Shown here: in pieces, positions 1 through 8,016 of the stretch
Numbering within the stretch: the first letter of the stretch is position 1
Layout: the number at the start of each line of letters is the position of its first letter
Assembly (NCBI RefSeq): GCF_013267195.1
Contig: NZ_CP053941.1
Location: 744,001-808,000, forward strand
Direction: 5' to 3'
Length of the DNA: 64,000 nucleotides
Source: Halorubrum salinarum
GTDB lineage: Archaea; Halobacteriota; Halobacteria; Halobacteriales; Haloferacaceae
Program-made: the position numbers and the translations under genes
Notes under the pieces: model-generated
What the model was told of the DNA's origin: nothing
Database searches by the model: none
The model's input: only the letters and a program-made list of their open reading frames with translations

Positions 1-909
1 GGCCACGCTGTCCTCCAGGCTGAATCGGCTGTCGACGGTCCGTTCGTTGTGCTCAACGGCGACCGCATCATTGAGCCGGAAATCATCGAGCGTGTTGCGG
101 CTGCGGTCAAGGATGGAACCCACCCGGTCGTGACGACAACAACCGTCGAAACACCACGTGAATACGGCGTCATCACTACTGATGGCGAGACCGTGACAAA
201 CATCAACGAGAAACCTGATGGACCGATCGAAACGAACCAGATCAACGCTGGCATCTACGGCCTTGCGCCGGAGTTCTTTGAGACAATTCGAACCACACAC
301 ACTACCGGTGAGCTAACGCTGACTGCCGCGCTCAACGAGTACGCACGTGAGGCTGGCGGCATTGAGCGTCTCACCTACACGGGACAGTGGCTCGACGTCT
401 CGAATTTGTGGGATCTACTACGGGTCAACGCAGGCCTGATTGAGACGACAACCACAGGCAACAGCGAAACGGGGAGGACACACGACCGAGCGAGTGTTGC
501 TAATGATGTCGTGCTCGCAGACAGCGCTCGCATCGGGTCGAACGTGACGATTGGGGGGAACACGGCCATCGGCCGGAATGTGACGATTGAATCGAACGCC
601 GTTGTGGAGAATGCGATCGTGTTCCCAGACACCGTCATTGGGGCGGGGACCGTGATTCGGGATGCGGTGATTGCGAGTAATGTTCGTCTTGGCCCGAACG
701 TGACCATTACGGGCCCACCAGACACGATGGTCATCGAAGATACTGTCCATCACGATATTGAATTGGGTGGCGTCGTCGGCGATAACACCACAATCGGGCC
801 GAGTGCGACGCTGACAACCGGCGCGGTTGTCGGCGACGATGTCGAGACGGATGCGGCCGTCACGATTGACAGTCGAATTGCGGCGGGCACGACGGTGCGG
901 CGAGGATAA
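1..909 (+). CDS. Sugar-1-phosphate nucleotidyltransferase with left-handed beta-helix domain (GlmU-like), 5' end outside window
   Basis: The frame is open from base 1, so the N-terminal signature of the nucleotidyltransferase fold lies upstream. Visible are the FVVLNGD metal/nucleotide-binding strand near the left edge, then the rest of the Rossmann-like domain (EKP motif, NAGIYG, GELTLT, GQWLDV, LWDLL). From about base 480 hexapeptide repeats follow (IGSNVTIGG, IGRNVTIES, VIGAGTVI), as in acyl- or nucleotide-binding beta-helices of GlmU and archaeal bifunctional sugar nucleotidylyltransferases. The likely reaction is UTP (or dTTP) plus hexose- or GlcNAc-1-phosphate to the nucleotide sugar. 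It stops 2 bp before glmS and surely forms an operon with it, which favours UDP-GlcNAc synthesis. A decayed relative lies at 43154-44230. Substrate is inferred, not shown. Confidence 0.85.
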   Translation, partial: GHAVLQAESAVDGPFVVLNGDRIIEPEIIERVAAAVKDGTHPVVTTTTVETPREYGVITTDGETVTNINEKPDGPIETNQINAGIYGLAPEFFETIRTTHTTGELTLTAALNEYAREAGGIERLTYTGQWLDVSNLWDLLRVNAGLIETTTTGNSETGRTHDRASVANDVVLADSARIGSNVTIGGNTAIGRNVTIESNAVVENAIVFPDTVIGAGTVIRDAVIASNVRLGPNVTITGPPDTMVIEDTVHHDIELGGVVGDNTTIGPSATLTTGAVVGDDVETDAAVTIDSRIAAGTTVRRG

Positions 910-911
910 TC

Positions 912-2774
912 ATGTGTGGAATCATCGGATACGTTCAAGCGGCCGGCGAACAGGCGTCAGCAACCGCGGCAGCGAGCGACGGTGGGCTCAAACAGGCGAC
1001 CGGCGCGATCATCCACGAGGGACTCCAGAATCTGGAGTACCGCGGGTACGATTCCGTCGGGGTCGCACTTGTGGGGGGGTCCAGTGGGCTCACCGTTAGG
1101 AAACAGTCGGGGAAGGTTGATGGGCTCGACATCCCTGAGATTAGTGACGCAACACACGGGATTGGCCACACCCGCTGGAGTACGCACGGTCCGCCCACTG
1201 ATACAAATGCGCATCCGCACACCGATTGCGTCGGTGATGTCGCGGTCGTCCACAACGGGATCGTCGAAAACTACGAGACGCTCAAAGAGGAGTTGGCTGA
1301 GCACGAATTTACGAGTGACACCGACACCGAAGTCATCCCACACCTAATTGAGGAGGAACTCGCTGCGGATGCCGAGGCTGATCTGTTGGCCGCAGTCCGG
1401 CGTGTTGAAACACGGCTGGAGGGGAGTTACGCGATCTGTACAGTTCGCGAGGATGATGATCGGATCATTGTGGCGCGCCGTGGGAGTCCGCTTGTGGTGG
1501 GCCATGGCGACACCACTGCCTTCGTTGCGAGCGATGTGACCGCCTTCTTAGAGCATACCCGCGACGTGACCTATCTTGAGGATGGAGACGTCGCGGCGCT
1601 TGAGGGTGGGGATGTGTCCGTGTTCCACGATGGTGAAGCCGTTGACCGTGACATCGAGACTGTCACGTGGGAGGCTGATGCCGCTGAAAAAGGTGGCTAT
1701 GAACACTATATGCGCAAAGAGATCCATGAGCAACCTGAGGCGCTCCGTCAGACGCTTGCGGGTCGACTTGATGTCGATGCGGGGAATGTGGATCTCGATG
1801 TATCGTTCCCGCCGGGCTTCCTCGCCGATCTTGAGGAGATTCGGATTGTCGCCTGTGGCACGTCGTATTATGCCGGGCGGTACGCCACACAGCTGTTCGA
1901 AGAGCTCTCAGGTGTGCGTGCCAGCGTCGAGATTGCGAGTGAGTATGAGTTCGGAGCAGGTCGGACTCCCGACCGAACGCTCGTCGTTGCGGTTACACAG
2001 AGCGGTGAGACCGCTGACACGCTTGGGGCAATCCGGCGTGCGAAAGAAGCTGGTGCCCGAACGTTTGCGGTGACGAATACATTGGGGAGTACGGTCACCC
2101 GAGAAGTTGATGAGACTGCCTTCATCCGCGCTGGGCCGGAGATTGGGGTGGCAGCGACGAAGACGTTCGCTTCACAAGTGGCGACGCTTGCGATGCTTGC
2201 GGTGGCGATTGGTCGTGAGAGGGGTGCGTTGGCAGCCTCTGATGCGCGCTCGGTGCTGGAGGATTTACAGGGGCTTCCTGGAGCGGTCCAGCAGGTCCTT
2301 GATTCGGAACCCCAAGTACGGGAGGCCGCACAGGCGTACCAAGACAGTGAGGCGTTCTTCTTTGTCGGACGTGCGCTTGGCGTGCCCGTCGCGTTAGAGG
2401 GGGCACTAAAACTCAAAGAGATTTCGTATGACCACGCTGAGGGCTTTGCGGCGGGTGAACTGAAGCATGGGCCGCTCGCGTTGGTGACACCTGAGACACC
2501 CGTGTTAGCGGTGTTGACCGATGGATCGCGGGCACGTGAGACGATGAACAACGTGACTGAAGCACAGACGCGTGGTGCGCCGGCGTTGGGGTGTGTCTCA
2601 GCAGGGGATGCGTACGACACACTCGATGTCTCGTTCAACGTGCCCGACGTGGGAATTGTCGAGCCGCTGGTGGCGAATGTGTATCTCCAGTTGTTCGCGT
2701 ATCACGTGGCAAACGAGAAGGGACGGTCGATCGACAAGCCGCGGAATCTGGCGAAAAGCGTGACGGTGGAGTGA
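912..2774 (+). CDS. glmS: Glutamine--fructose-6-phosphate aminotransferase (isomerizing)
   Basis: 620 residues, the usual length for GlmS. It begins MCGIIGYV, giving the processed N-terminal Cys nucleophile of class II glutamine amidotransferases; HTRWSTHG and HNGIVENY follow as in the glutaminase domain. Two SIS sugar-isomerase domains occupy roughly residues 300-440 and 470-610 (CGTSYYAG, TQSGETADT, LKLKEISY, GELKHGPLAL), and the C-terminus LAKSVTVE is typical. It makes glucosamine-6-phosphate, first committed step to UDP-GlcNAc. The start codon lies 2 bp after the upstream nucleotidyltransferase stop, so the two are co-transcribed. A haloarchaeal-type linker inside the glutaminase domain (about residues 10-25, Ala-rich) is the only unusual feature. 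Confidence 0.97.
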   Translation: MCGIIGYVQAAGEQASATAAASDGGLKQATGAIIHEGLQNLEYRGYDSVGVALVGGSSGLTVRKQSGKVDGLDIPEISDATHGIGHTRWSTHGPPTDTNAHPHTDCVGDVAVVHNGIVENYETLKEELAEHEFTSDTDTEVIPHLIEEELAADAEADLLAAVRRVETRLEGSYAICTVREDDDRIIVARRGSPLVVGHGDTTAFVASDVTAFLEHTRDVTYLEDGDVAALEGGDVSVFHDGEAVDRDIETVTWEADAAEKGGYEHYMRKEIHEQPEALRQTLAGRLDVDAGNVDLDVSFPPGFLADLEEIRIVACGTSYYAGRYATQLFEELSGVRASVEIASEYEFGAGRTPDRTLVVAVTQSGETADTLGAIRRAKEAGARTFAVTNTLGSTVTREVDETAFIRAGPEIGVAATKTFASQVATLAMLAVAIGRERGALAASDARSVLEDLQGLPGAVQQVLDSEPQVREAAQAYQDSEAFFFVGRALGVPVALEGALKLKEISYDHAEGFAAGELKHGPLALVTPETPVLAVLTDGSRARETMNNVTEAQTRGAPALGCVSAGDAYDTLDVSFNVPDVGIVEPLVANVYLQLFAYHVANEKGRSIDKPRNLAKSVTVE

Positions 2775-2817
2775 GAAACAGTTGACGAGGAGTACACGGA
2801 AGTCAAACAGGTCGGGT

Positions 2818-2862
2818 TCCCTCCCATGGCTGAAGCCGTGAACTTCCCCCTTGTTCCTCTGT
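2818..2862. repeat. Solo hairpin repeat, IS200/IS605-like end (copy 1)
   Basis: The segment contains CATGGCT-GA-AGCCGTG, an imperfect 7-bp hairpin, followed by ACTTCC and, after a short C-rich stretch, TCCTCTG. Nearly the same sequence occurs at 45901-45942. Such subterminal hairpins are typical of IS200/IS605 (TnpB/IS1341-type) ends in haloarchaea. No tnpA or tnpB is next to it, so it would be a solo end or remnant. Confidence 0.45.
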
Positions 2863-2883
2863 GAAGCGATATGGGTGTACGTA

Positions 2884-3390
2884 TCACCTGTTAGGATGAT
2901 CGGGGCGCACCCAACGTCGATCCATGATCCAAAGAAGACCAGCAAGCGCCGCAGCAACCACGACGGGCAAGCGGTCGCTACTCAGGTAAAACCCATCGAT
3001 AGCGATGCCATGCGTGACGAACGGCCATAGTAGTGGGCCCGAAATTCCCGATGGCTTATACAACAGAAAATCCAGCGCGTAGTGCGAACTCGCACCGATA
3101 GCCAAGAGCGTGAACACGACACGTCGATACGTATTCGCGACAAGGAGCGCGCCGAGACACACAATGAGGAGAGTTCCACCAACCCGGTGGAGTGGACTCC
3201 ATGTGAACGGAATTCCCAAGAGAGCTGTGATGGTCTCTTCGGGGATCACAAGATCGATCCGGTTTAGATCTGGGAGCGTCGACCCGATCATGACCACTGT
3301 GAGTAGTGGATAGGAAATCCACTCATATCGCCACGAGAGCACGATCCCGAGAGAGTATCCAAACAAAATATGGGTGAAGAGATCAGCCAT
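2884..3390 (-). CDS. Membrane-bound metal-dependent hydrolase, YdjM/DUF457 family
   Basis: 168 residues with about four hydrophobic segments. The N-terminus MADLFTHILFGYSLG, the STLPDLNRI stretch, SPLHR and SHYALDFLLY give the spaced His/Asp pattern of the YdjM (DUF457) inner-membrane family, annotated as metal-dependent hydrolases from conserved His and Asp residues; the reaction is unknown. Haloarchaeal versions often occur near envelope genes. It overlaps the 3' end of the upstream gene (3383-3895) by 8 bp on the same strand, so the two form a small operon. Family assignment is fairly safe, function is not. Confidence 0.75.
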   Translation of the reverse strand: MADLFTHILFGYSLGIVLSWRYEWISYPLLTVVMIGSTLPDLNRIDLVIPEETITALLGIPFTWSPLHRVGGTLLIVCLGALLVANTYRRVVFTLLAIGASSHYALDFLLYKPSGISGPLLWPFVTHGIAIDGFYLSSDRLPVVVAAALAGLLWIMDRRWVRPDHPNR

Positions 3391-3895
3391 CCGTTTCGTC
3401 CTCCGACAGAGAGTGGTGAAGCGGCACGTCTCTAGGTGAGAAGCTGATCGTCTTCAGGTCGAACTGCCACCCATCGGCGATACGAAGGGCAACAAACAGT
3501 GCTCCAAGTACCGAGATTGCGTACATGTATGTTGCCTCCCATGGCTCACGGACGACGGCACGATCGCGATTCACTCTGAGTGTCCCGTCTGCTGTGATGG
3601 TCCCATCAACAATCACTTCCTGACCAACATCGACGTCCGGCGCATTTTCGATGGGGAGTGTTTGTGTCGCGGTGTCCCCGTCAATCTCGATGATGACGGG
3701 ATCAGTCTCGATGACTATACCACCAGTCTCAACCTGATCGCCGGCGAGATCGCTTGGGTCCACGTCAGGGTCAGCGAGATCAGGACCCGGGCTTGGTGGT
3801 GTTGGGTATCCCGCGCCAGCAAGCACAAAGAGTCCAACAAGGAGTATACCACAGACCCCGAGTGCGAACATTCGGTACCCGACAGCAGTCGCCAT
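3383..3895 (-). CDS. Membrane-anchored protein with central OB-like beta domain
   Basis: 170 residues. An N-terminal hydrophobic helix (about residues 8-28) is followed by an Asp/Pro-rich linker (PGPDLADPDVDPSD) and a beta-rich domain (about 55-115) containing GQEVIVDGTITADGTLRV, which reads like an OB-fold strand pattern as in NfeD or CcmE-type domains. A second hydrophobic helix (about 120-140) and a short charged C-terminal tail follow. It probably sits in the membrane with the beta domain outside. It is translationally coupled to the YdjM-like gene by an 8-bp overlap. I do not recognise a named family. Confidence 0.7.
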   Translation of the reverse strand: MATAVGYRMFALGVCGILLVGLFVLAGAGYPTPPSPGPDLADPDVDPSDLAGDQVETGGIVIETDPVIIEIDGDTATQTLPIENAPDVDVGQEVIVDGTITADGTLRVNRDRAVVREPWEATYMYAISVLGALFVALRIADGWQFDLKTISFSPRDVPLHHSLSEDETDG

Positions 3896-4092
3896 TGAAG
3901 TAGTGGCCTGTTGGTGTCGGATAAAGATCCATCGGTGGTAGTGTGTGAACTATCTGGCATCGACAGCACCGGGGCACGGTGACTCCGGCGAGCTCCCTGT
4001 CGCTGTATTCGAGCACTCGTAGGCAGAGAGACGTACAATCGACGTCACCCTGTATTTCTGGGCCTGTGCGCGAACCCATTGTTGACACACCT

Positions 4093-4112
4093 ACCCCACT
4101 GCTTCCGCTGTT
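4093..4112 (+). repeat. ORB-like box 1
   Basis: Sequence ACCCCACTGCTTCCGCTGTT. Identical over 20 bp to box 2, same direction. Confidence 0.75.
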
Positions 4113-4151
4113 GACCCAGAAGACGATATTCCCCAATCCGAGAGGACCCCC

Positions 4152-4171
4152 ACCCCACTGCTTCCGCTGTT
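4152..4171 (+). repeat. ORB-like box 2
   Basis: Identical to box 1, 59 bp downstream, same orientation. Confidence 0.75.
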
Positions 4172-4203
4172 AGAACCTATCCTTCGGGGAGGTGAACTCG
4201 CTT

Positions 4204-4223
4204 ACCCCATTGGTTCCGCTGTT
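4204..4223 (+). repeat. ORB-like box 3
   Basis: ACCCCATTGGTTCCGCTGTT, two differences from boxes 1 and 2, same orientation, 52 bp after box 2. Confidence 0.7.
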
Positions 4224-4302
4224 AGCAGAGGTCACCAGACCTGTCGACAGACTGCTGGTGAGCGAAATTAAGCCACAGTGACGTCCAAGAGATAGCCACA
4301 TA

Positions 4303-4322
4303 AACAGCGGAATCGGTGGTGT
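4303..4322 (-). repeat. ORB-like box 4, inverted
   Basis: Reads AACAGCGGAATCGGTGGTGT on the plus strand, the reverse orientation of boxes 1-3. It borders the AT-rich segment in front of the initiator, the expected place for a converging box. Confidence 0.65.
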
Positions 4323-4370
4323 TCGATGGTATATAAACGACACACAACAGCAGAAACAACAGAAGTGGTG

Positions 4371-4388
4371 GTTTTATACTTAATTAGG
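4371..4388 (+). promoter_or_regulatory. TATA-like promoter element of orc1/cdc6
   Basis: TTTTATACTTAATTA ends 13-20 bp before the ATG at 4402, and its TTTATA core lies about 27-30 bp upstream. That spacing fits a near-leaderless archaeal transcript. It sits inside the AT-rich part of the origin, so initiator synthesis and unwinding may interfere with each other. Confidence 0.5.
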
Positions 4389-4401
4389 CTAGGTTGTCAG
4401 T

Positions 4402-5586
4402 ATGGGCGACTTCTCGTTCACGCCAAACGACGCCATCTTCGAGAATCGTGAGGCACTTCTCGAAGAGTGGACGCCGGACAGTCTCGTCGGGCGCGACAAA
4501 GAACTCACCCGCTACCACGCCGCTCTCCAGCCAGTAATCAACAACGAGACTCCCTCGAATGTCTTTCTCTACGGAAAGAGCGGCGTTGGCAAGACTGCGG
4601 CCACGCGCTATCTCCTTCGTACGCTTGAGCGGGACGCAACCGATGTGCCAGAATTGGAACTCACGACGATTGAGGTCAACTGCGACGGACTGAATACCTC
4701 CTACCAGGTCGCCGTGAAGCTGGTCAACGAACTCCGTGAACCGGGCCGACAGATATCCAATAAGGGATACCCGCAAGCGAGCGTGTACGAGTTCCTCTTT
4801 GACGAACTCGATGCGTATGGGGGGACAGTACTCATCGTGCTCGACGAAGTCGATCACATCGGCGACGATTCCCTGCTCTACAAGCTGTCGCGGGCTCGCT
4901 CGAACGGTGACATTAGCGAGGCGAAGCTCGGCGTCATCGGCATCTCCAACGACTTAGATTTCCGGACGCAACTCTTCTCAAAGGTCCAGTCGTCGCTCTG
5001 TGAAAAGGAAGTTTCCTTCAGCGCTTACGATGCCGACGAGCTCCGACTCGTCCTCGAACAGCGCGAACGGGTCGCTTTCCAAGATACCGTTCTCGAAGAT
5101 GGGGTGATCGCGATGTGTGCTGCGTATGGAGCGAAGGACTCAGGTGACGCACGGAAGGCCTTGGATCTCCTCTTAGAGGCTGGCGACGTCGCACGTGAGG
5201 GCGGGTCCGACGTCGTGACCGAGACCCACGTCCAAGAAGCCCGTGAGCGCGTTCAAACAGATCAGGTTGTCGAGGGGATACAGAATTACTCGCAGCACGG
5301 CAAGCTTGTGTTGTACGCACTGACACGCCTCCACGAGCGCGGCGACACGCCGGTTCGGACGCGCGAAGTCGTCGAGACGTACCGGTCCGTCGCGCACTCG
5401 GAAGGGGTGAGCCCGGTCTCGGAGCGGTCTGTCCGTGACTACTTGGGCGAGTTGGCACAGCTGGGGATTACGGGCGTGACGGAGCACAACCGAGGGAAAG
5501 ACGGGGGCAAGTACAACGAGCATCAACTCGAACAGTCCGTCTCGGCGGTTCGAAGTGGGTTATCGACGCTTTTGGAGTCGGCGTAA
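4402..5586 (+). CDS. orc1: Orc1/Cdc6 family replication initiator
   Basis: 394 residues, normal for archaeal Orc1/Cdc6. The AAA+ ATPase core shows Walker A GKSGVGKT (residues 58-65), Walker B LIVLDEVD (144-151, catalytic Asp148/Glu149) and sensor-1 GISND (Asn183). The C-terminal ~100 residues (VVEGIQNYSQHGKLVLYAL onward) have the winged-helix pattern that reads origin boxes. It binds ORB sites and loads MCM. The gene lies between four ORB-like boxes upstream and one downstream, so it most likely serves this origin. Many haloarchaea carry several orc1 paralogues on chromosomes and megaplasmids; this one is next to accessory DNA, so it could belong to a secondary origin. Confidence 0.95.
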   Translation: MGDFSFTPNDAIFENREALLEEWTPDSLVGRDKELTRYHAALQPVINNETPSNVFLYGKSGVGKTAATRYLLRTLERDATDVPELELTTIEVNCDGLNTSYQVAVKLVNELREPGRQISNKGYPQASVYEFLFDELDAYGGTVLIVLDEVDHIGDDSLLYKLSRARSNGDISEAKLGVIGISNDLDFRTQLFSKVQSSLCEKEVSFSAYDADELRLVLEQRERVAFQDTVLEDGVIAMCAAYGAKDSGDARKALDLLLEAGDVAREGGSDVVTETHVQEARERVQTDQVVEGIQNYSQHGKLVLYALTRLHERGDTPVRTREVVETYRSVAHSEGVSPVSERSVRDYLGELAQLGITGVTEHNRGKDGGKYNEHQLEQSVSAVRSGLSTLLESA

Positions 5587-5633
5587 GTGAGGATTCGCTC
5601 GCGGTACTGAGATAGCGGCGTCCGCCCTGTGCT

Positions 5634-5653
5634 AACAGCGGAACCGGTGGGGT
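5634..5653 (-). repeat. ORB-like box 5, inverted, downstream of orc1
   Basis: AACAGCGGAACCGGTGGGGT on the plus strand is the reverse complement form of the upstream boxes. It starts 47 bp after the initiator stop codon, so boxes flank the gene on both sides. Confidence 0.7.
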
Positions 5654-5754
5654 GGGTGTGTCGCGTCGAGATCGAAGATCCACATGGATAGGAGAAATTC
5701 TGAAAGTACAATCACCTCGCGATCACGGTTGCCAGCCGCATCGCCGAGAGAAGT

Positions 5755-5795
5755 TTAACCAACAACGGGTGTCAGAGCCCACCAGTGTTGGTTAA
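5755..5795. repeat. Spaced palindrome TTAACCAACA/TGTTGGTTAA, copy 1
   Basis: Perfect 10-bp arms at 5755-5764 and 5786-5795 with a 21-bp spacer. The same arms with a 19-bp spacer occur at 60429-60467. The site lies 122 bp before the vapB start. It could be an operator, a replication or transfer site; see findings. Confidence 0.75.
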
Positions 5796-5872
5796 CTACT
5801 GTGGAGCTGATTTTCCGATCTCTGAGTGTTCGCAGTTGGTGATCAAGGCCTACTCGTTTCTCTTTCCTGTTC

Positions 5873-5890
5873 ACATGTGGCGCAACATGT
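5873..5890. promoter_or_regulatory. Candidate vapBC operator, two ACATGT palindromes
   Basis: ACATGT at 5873-5878 and again at 5885-5890, exactly 12 bp apart (about one helical turn), 27-45 bp before the antitoxin ATG. VapB/AbrB-type antitoxins usually repress their own operon through short palindromes at this place. No binding is shown. Confidence 0.35.
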
Positions 5891-5917
5891 ATCTTCTGGG
5901 AGCGTGTACCATGACGC

Positions 5918-6187
5918 ATGGCAACCGGCGAACCCCCAGAAGAGACGACGGTCAACGATAGTGGGATGGTAACAATTCCGGCCAACCTCCGCCGGCGTCT
6001 TGACATCGAACCCGGTGACAAGCTCCGGTGGACCACTGACAACGAGGGAAACCTCTCTGTCGAGGTTGTCAAGCAGCACTATGGCGCGTTCGACGACTTT
6101 GAACCAGTCCAGATGGGGGGTGGTGGCTCTAACACCCACGACCTCGCAGGCTACGAGGACGATCCCGCGTTCTCAGAGTCCAACTGA
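5918..6187 (+). CDS. vapB: AbrB/MazE-like (SpoVT-AbrB fold) antitoxin, VapB type
   Basis: 89 residues. The N-terminal half has the swapped-hairpin DNA-binding pattern of AbrB proteins: VNDSGMVTIPANLRRRLDIE followed by PGDKLRW. The C-terminal half is acidic and Gly-rich and would be the toxin-binding tail. The stop overlaps the toxin start (ATGA at 6184-6187), the standard translational coupling of toxin-antitoxin pairs. Upstream are two ACATGT palindromes and, further out, the spaced palindrome at 5755-5795. It probably neutralises the PIN toxin and represses the operon. Location beside a replication origin suggests a role in maintaining the replicon or island. Confidence 0.85.
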   Translation: MATGEPPEETTVNDSGMVTIPANLRRRLDIEPGDKLRWTTDNEGNLSVEVVKQHYGAFDDFEPVQMGGGGSNTHDLAGYEDDPAFSESN

Positions 6188-6615
6188 TGGCAGTCGCCGT
6201 GATCGATACGGGTGTGCTAATTGGGATGGCCGACATTGACGACGAACACCACGACGTCGCGATGGAGATTGTCCGTGGAATTGACCACGGTGAGCTTCCG
6301 ACAGCCCGGGTGACGAATTACATCATTCTCGAAACGCTCAATTGGATACATACTCGGAAGCGACACGAGACGGCCATCGAAACGTATGAGCGATTGAATC
6401 AGTCTGCTGGGTTTGAGGTACTCCACGCCGCACAGAAAGACTTCACCACCGCTGTTGATCTCTTCCAGACGCATGAGAGCCTATCCTTCGGTGACGCAAC
6501 TATTGCTGCGTACATGGAACGTGAGGGCATTGAGTACCTCTATTCGTTTGATGGCGACTTCGACGCGATTCAGGGAATCACCCGGCTAGAGACGCCAGAC
6601 AACCTCTTCTCGTGA
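6187..6615 (+). CDS. vapC: PIN-domain ribonuclease toxin, VapC type
   Basis: 142 residues, typical VapC size. The acidic PIN active-site residues are in place: Asp7 (AVIDTGVL), Glu49 (YIILETLN), Asp103 (LSFGDATIAA) and Asp122/Asp124 (SFDGDFD). Such toxins cleave tRNA or rRNA with Mg2+. It begins on the last base of the antitoxin stop codon. The gene appears intact, so the pair is likely functional. Next to orc1 it would act as an addiction module for this origin-bearing segment. Confidence 0.87.
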   Translation: MAVAVIDTGVLIGMADIDDEHHDVAMEIVRGIDHGELPTARVTNYIILETLNWIHTRKRHETAIETYERLNQSAGFEVLHAAQKDFTTAVDLFQTHESLSFGDATIAAYMEREGIEYLYSFDGDFDAIQGITRLETPDNLFS

Positions 6616-6659
6616 CAGCCACCTCCGCATGCGAAATGAGGTGGTTACGGAAGTCAGAC

Positions 6660-6838
6660 GTCGCCGCGGTGGAACGCGAGTTGATCCGTTGTCCCGAGGT
6701 TGAGGCACATGAGATTCCGCGGCGTCCCGGCGGTAAGACTGTCGAGAAAGGTGACGTGCTCGACGCGGTCGCCGTCCAGTAATTGTGGTAGGAGCGCGCT
6801 CCCGATGTAGCCACAACTGCCCGTCACAAGGAGTCACA
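6660..6838 (-). pseudogene. N-terminal remnant of NAD-dependent epimerase/dehydratase
   Basis: Read on the minus strand from 6838 the frame gives ATG, then a TGA where a CGA (Arg) would restore a start like MRLLVTG, then the Rossmann NAD-binding signature LLVTGSCGYIGSALLPQLL. About 35 further plausible SDR residues follow (FLDSLTAGTPRNL) before a stop near 6660. Only the first ~58 codons remain and the second codon is a stop, so this is dead. It is probably the trimmed edge of a former nucleotide-sugar epimerase gene broken by the IS6 insertion whose remnant follows. Confidence 0.6.
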
Positions 6839-6889
6839 TACGAATGAGAGGGAGTAGGCCAAACGTAAATTGTTCGACATGTGGGTCGG

Positions 6890-7094
6890 TTGTGGTCAGT
6901 CCTCGCTGAAGGCGGCTATTGATTTCAAGTCATTCAACATGGAAATCGGAATGCTGTCTAACGTGTCTTTTGGGAAATAGAACAACGAACATCATCGTTT
7001 GCGAATAGTTTCAGCAATATCGTGCTCAGAACAGCTCAAAATTGGTTCGAAGTTGTCGCCGTCTACCACAATTCATGTCAAACTTAATGCGACC
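6890..7094 (+). mobile_element. IS6-family transposase 3'-end remnant (copy 1)
   Basis: The plus strand here matches the 3' part of the intact IS6 transposase at 27691-28335, e.g. ATTTCAAGTCATTCAACATG, GTCTTTTGGGAAATAGAAC and CGTCTACCACAATTCATG. It ends in AACTTAATGCGACC, the counterpart of the GGTCGCGTTAAGTT end at 27684. The N-terminal two thirds are missing and the frame carries stops. Confidence 0.75.
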
Positions 7095-7122
7095 AGTCTC
7101 CCCCCATCCCAGGTCGGCTCAA

Positions 7123-8016
7123 CTAAGTATTTTTTAAAGATTGGATGCCACTTATGATGGGTAGGCGTTTCAAGTGACCTACGAGGATTGTAGAGCGAGA
7201 CTCCAAATAGTTTTTAAACGCTATATCTGCGCTATCCAACTGCGGTATAAGGAAAGTAGCATATATTGCCAACATTGTATTTATGATTGTTGAATAAACC
7301 CTAAATAAGGTATATCTGTAATTATAATTTTTTCCATACATTGCCTGAATTTGATTTCCTTCCATTCTCACTGCTTCTGAGTCTTCATTAGATTTTGTTT
7401 CTGAATGTACTCTCAAGGCCCATAGACAACTACCAATATGTTTAAATTTATACCCTTTAGAGGATAATCTTAGCGCATATTCGTAGTCGAGGGCGTAGTA
7501 TAAATTCGAGTCCAACTTATTATTTTTTATTACAGATCTGCGGTAGAATATACACGATGCAAAATACCGACGTACTAACCACTTTTCACTGAATATCGGG
7601 AGGCTATAACGAATCTTATAAATATTTGAATTTTCGTTGATATAAGCATTATTACTATAGCCTATATCAACATTAGGGTTGGCATTAAAAAATGCGACGA
7701 CTTTACTGATTGTTTCTTTATAGAAAAGAACATCATCCGCATTCATCCAAATCACAACTTCCCCTTCTGAAAGTTCAAAACCATCATTTACTGCCCTAGC
7801 TTGACCTTCATTATCTTTACTTATTAGACGAATGTGTTCTTGTTCAGCATATCTTTGTATGATGTCCGAGGTTTTATCTGTTGACCCATCATCAATAATA
7901 ATGTGTTCAATATTATCGTACGTTTGATTAATAACACTAAGAATATTCTCTTCGATATATTTTTCTTCATTATAAGCAGGAGTCACGATTGAGACTGTTG
8001 TTACGGATTCCGACAT
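7123..8016 (-). CDS. Glycosyltransferase family 2
   Basis: 297 residues. The GT-A core is clear: VSIVTPAYNEEKYIEENI at residues 8-25, IIDDGSTDKT (about 40-49), DNEGQARAVNDG and the DXD-type metal site WMNADD (about 90-95). A variable C-terminal acceptor domain follows. It transfers a sugar from a nucleotide-sugar donor, presumably to a lipid-linked glycan at the cytoplasmic membrane face. Base composition is far more AT-rich than the chromosome-like genes here, pointing to recent transfer. It is isolated between IS remnants with no operon partner left. Donor and acceptor cannot be named. Confidence 0.85.
   Translation of the reverse strand: MSESVTTVSIVTPAYNEEKYIEENILSVINQTYDNIEHIIIDDGSTDKTSDIIQRYAEQEHIRLISKDNEGQARAVNDGFELSEGEVVIWMNADDVLFYKETISKVVAFFNANPNVDIGYSNNAYINENSNIYKIRYSLPIFSEKWLVRRYFASCIFYRRSVIKNNKLDSNLYYALDYEYALRLSSKGYKFKHIGSCLWALRVHSETKSNEDSEAVRMEGNQIQAMYGKNYNYRYTLFRVYSTIINTMLAIYATFLIPQLDSADIAFKNYLESRSTILVGHLKRLPIISGIQSLKNT

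Larger units (their letters stand above)
4085..4401. other. Putative replication origin next to orc1/cdc6
   Basis: This intergenic stretch holds three direct copies and one inverted copy of a 20-bp box ending in TTCCGCTGTT. Then comes an AT-rich segment (about 4321-4400, with TATATAAAC, runs of ACAACAG and TTTTATACTTAATTAG) up to the initiator start. A fifth, inverted copy lies after the gene at 5634-5653. Direct and inverted origin recognition boxes flanking an AT-rich unwinding element beside orc1/cdc6 is the established architecture of haloarchaeal origins. Function is inferred from layout; the box consensus (ACCCCACYGSTTCCGCTGTT) was built here from these copies. Confidence 0.75.

Noticed and set aside
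1868-2638. 256-codon minus-strand frame inside glmS
   Set aside because: The glmS product is unambiguous over this stretch; the antisense protein is Ser/Ala/Thr-rich shadow sequence.
4093-4223. CRISPR-like interpretation of the repeated boxes upstream of orc1
   Set aside because: Only three direct units with very short and unequal spacing, an inverted fourth, no cas genes; origin boxes explain them.
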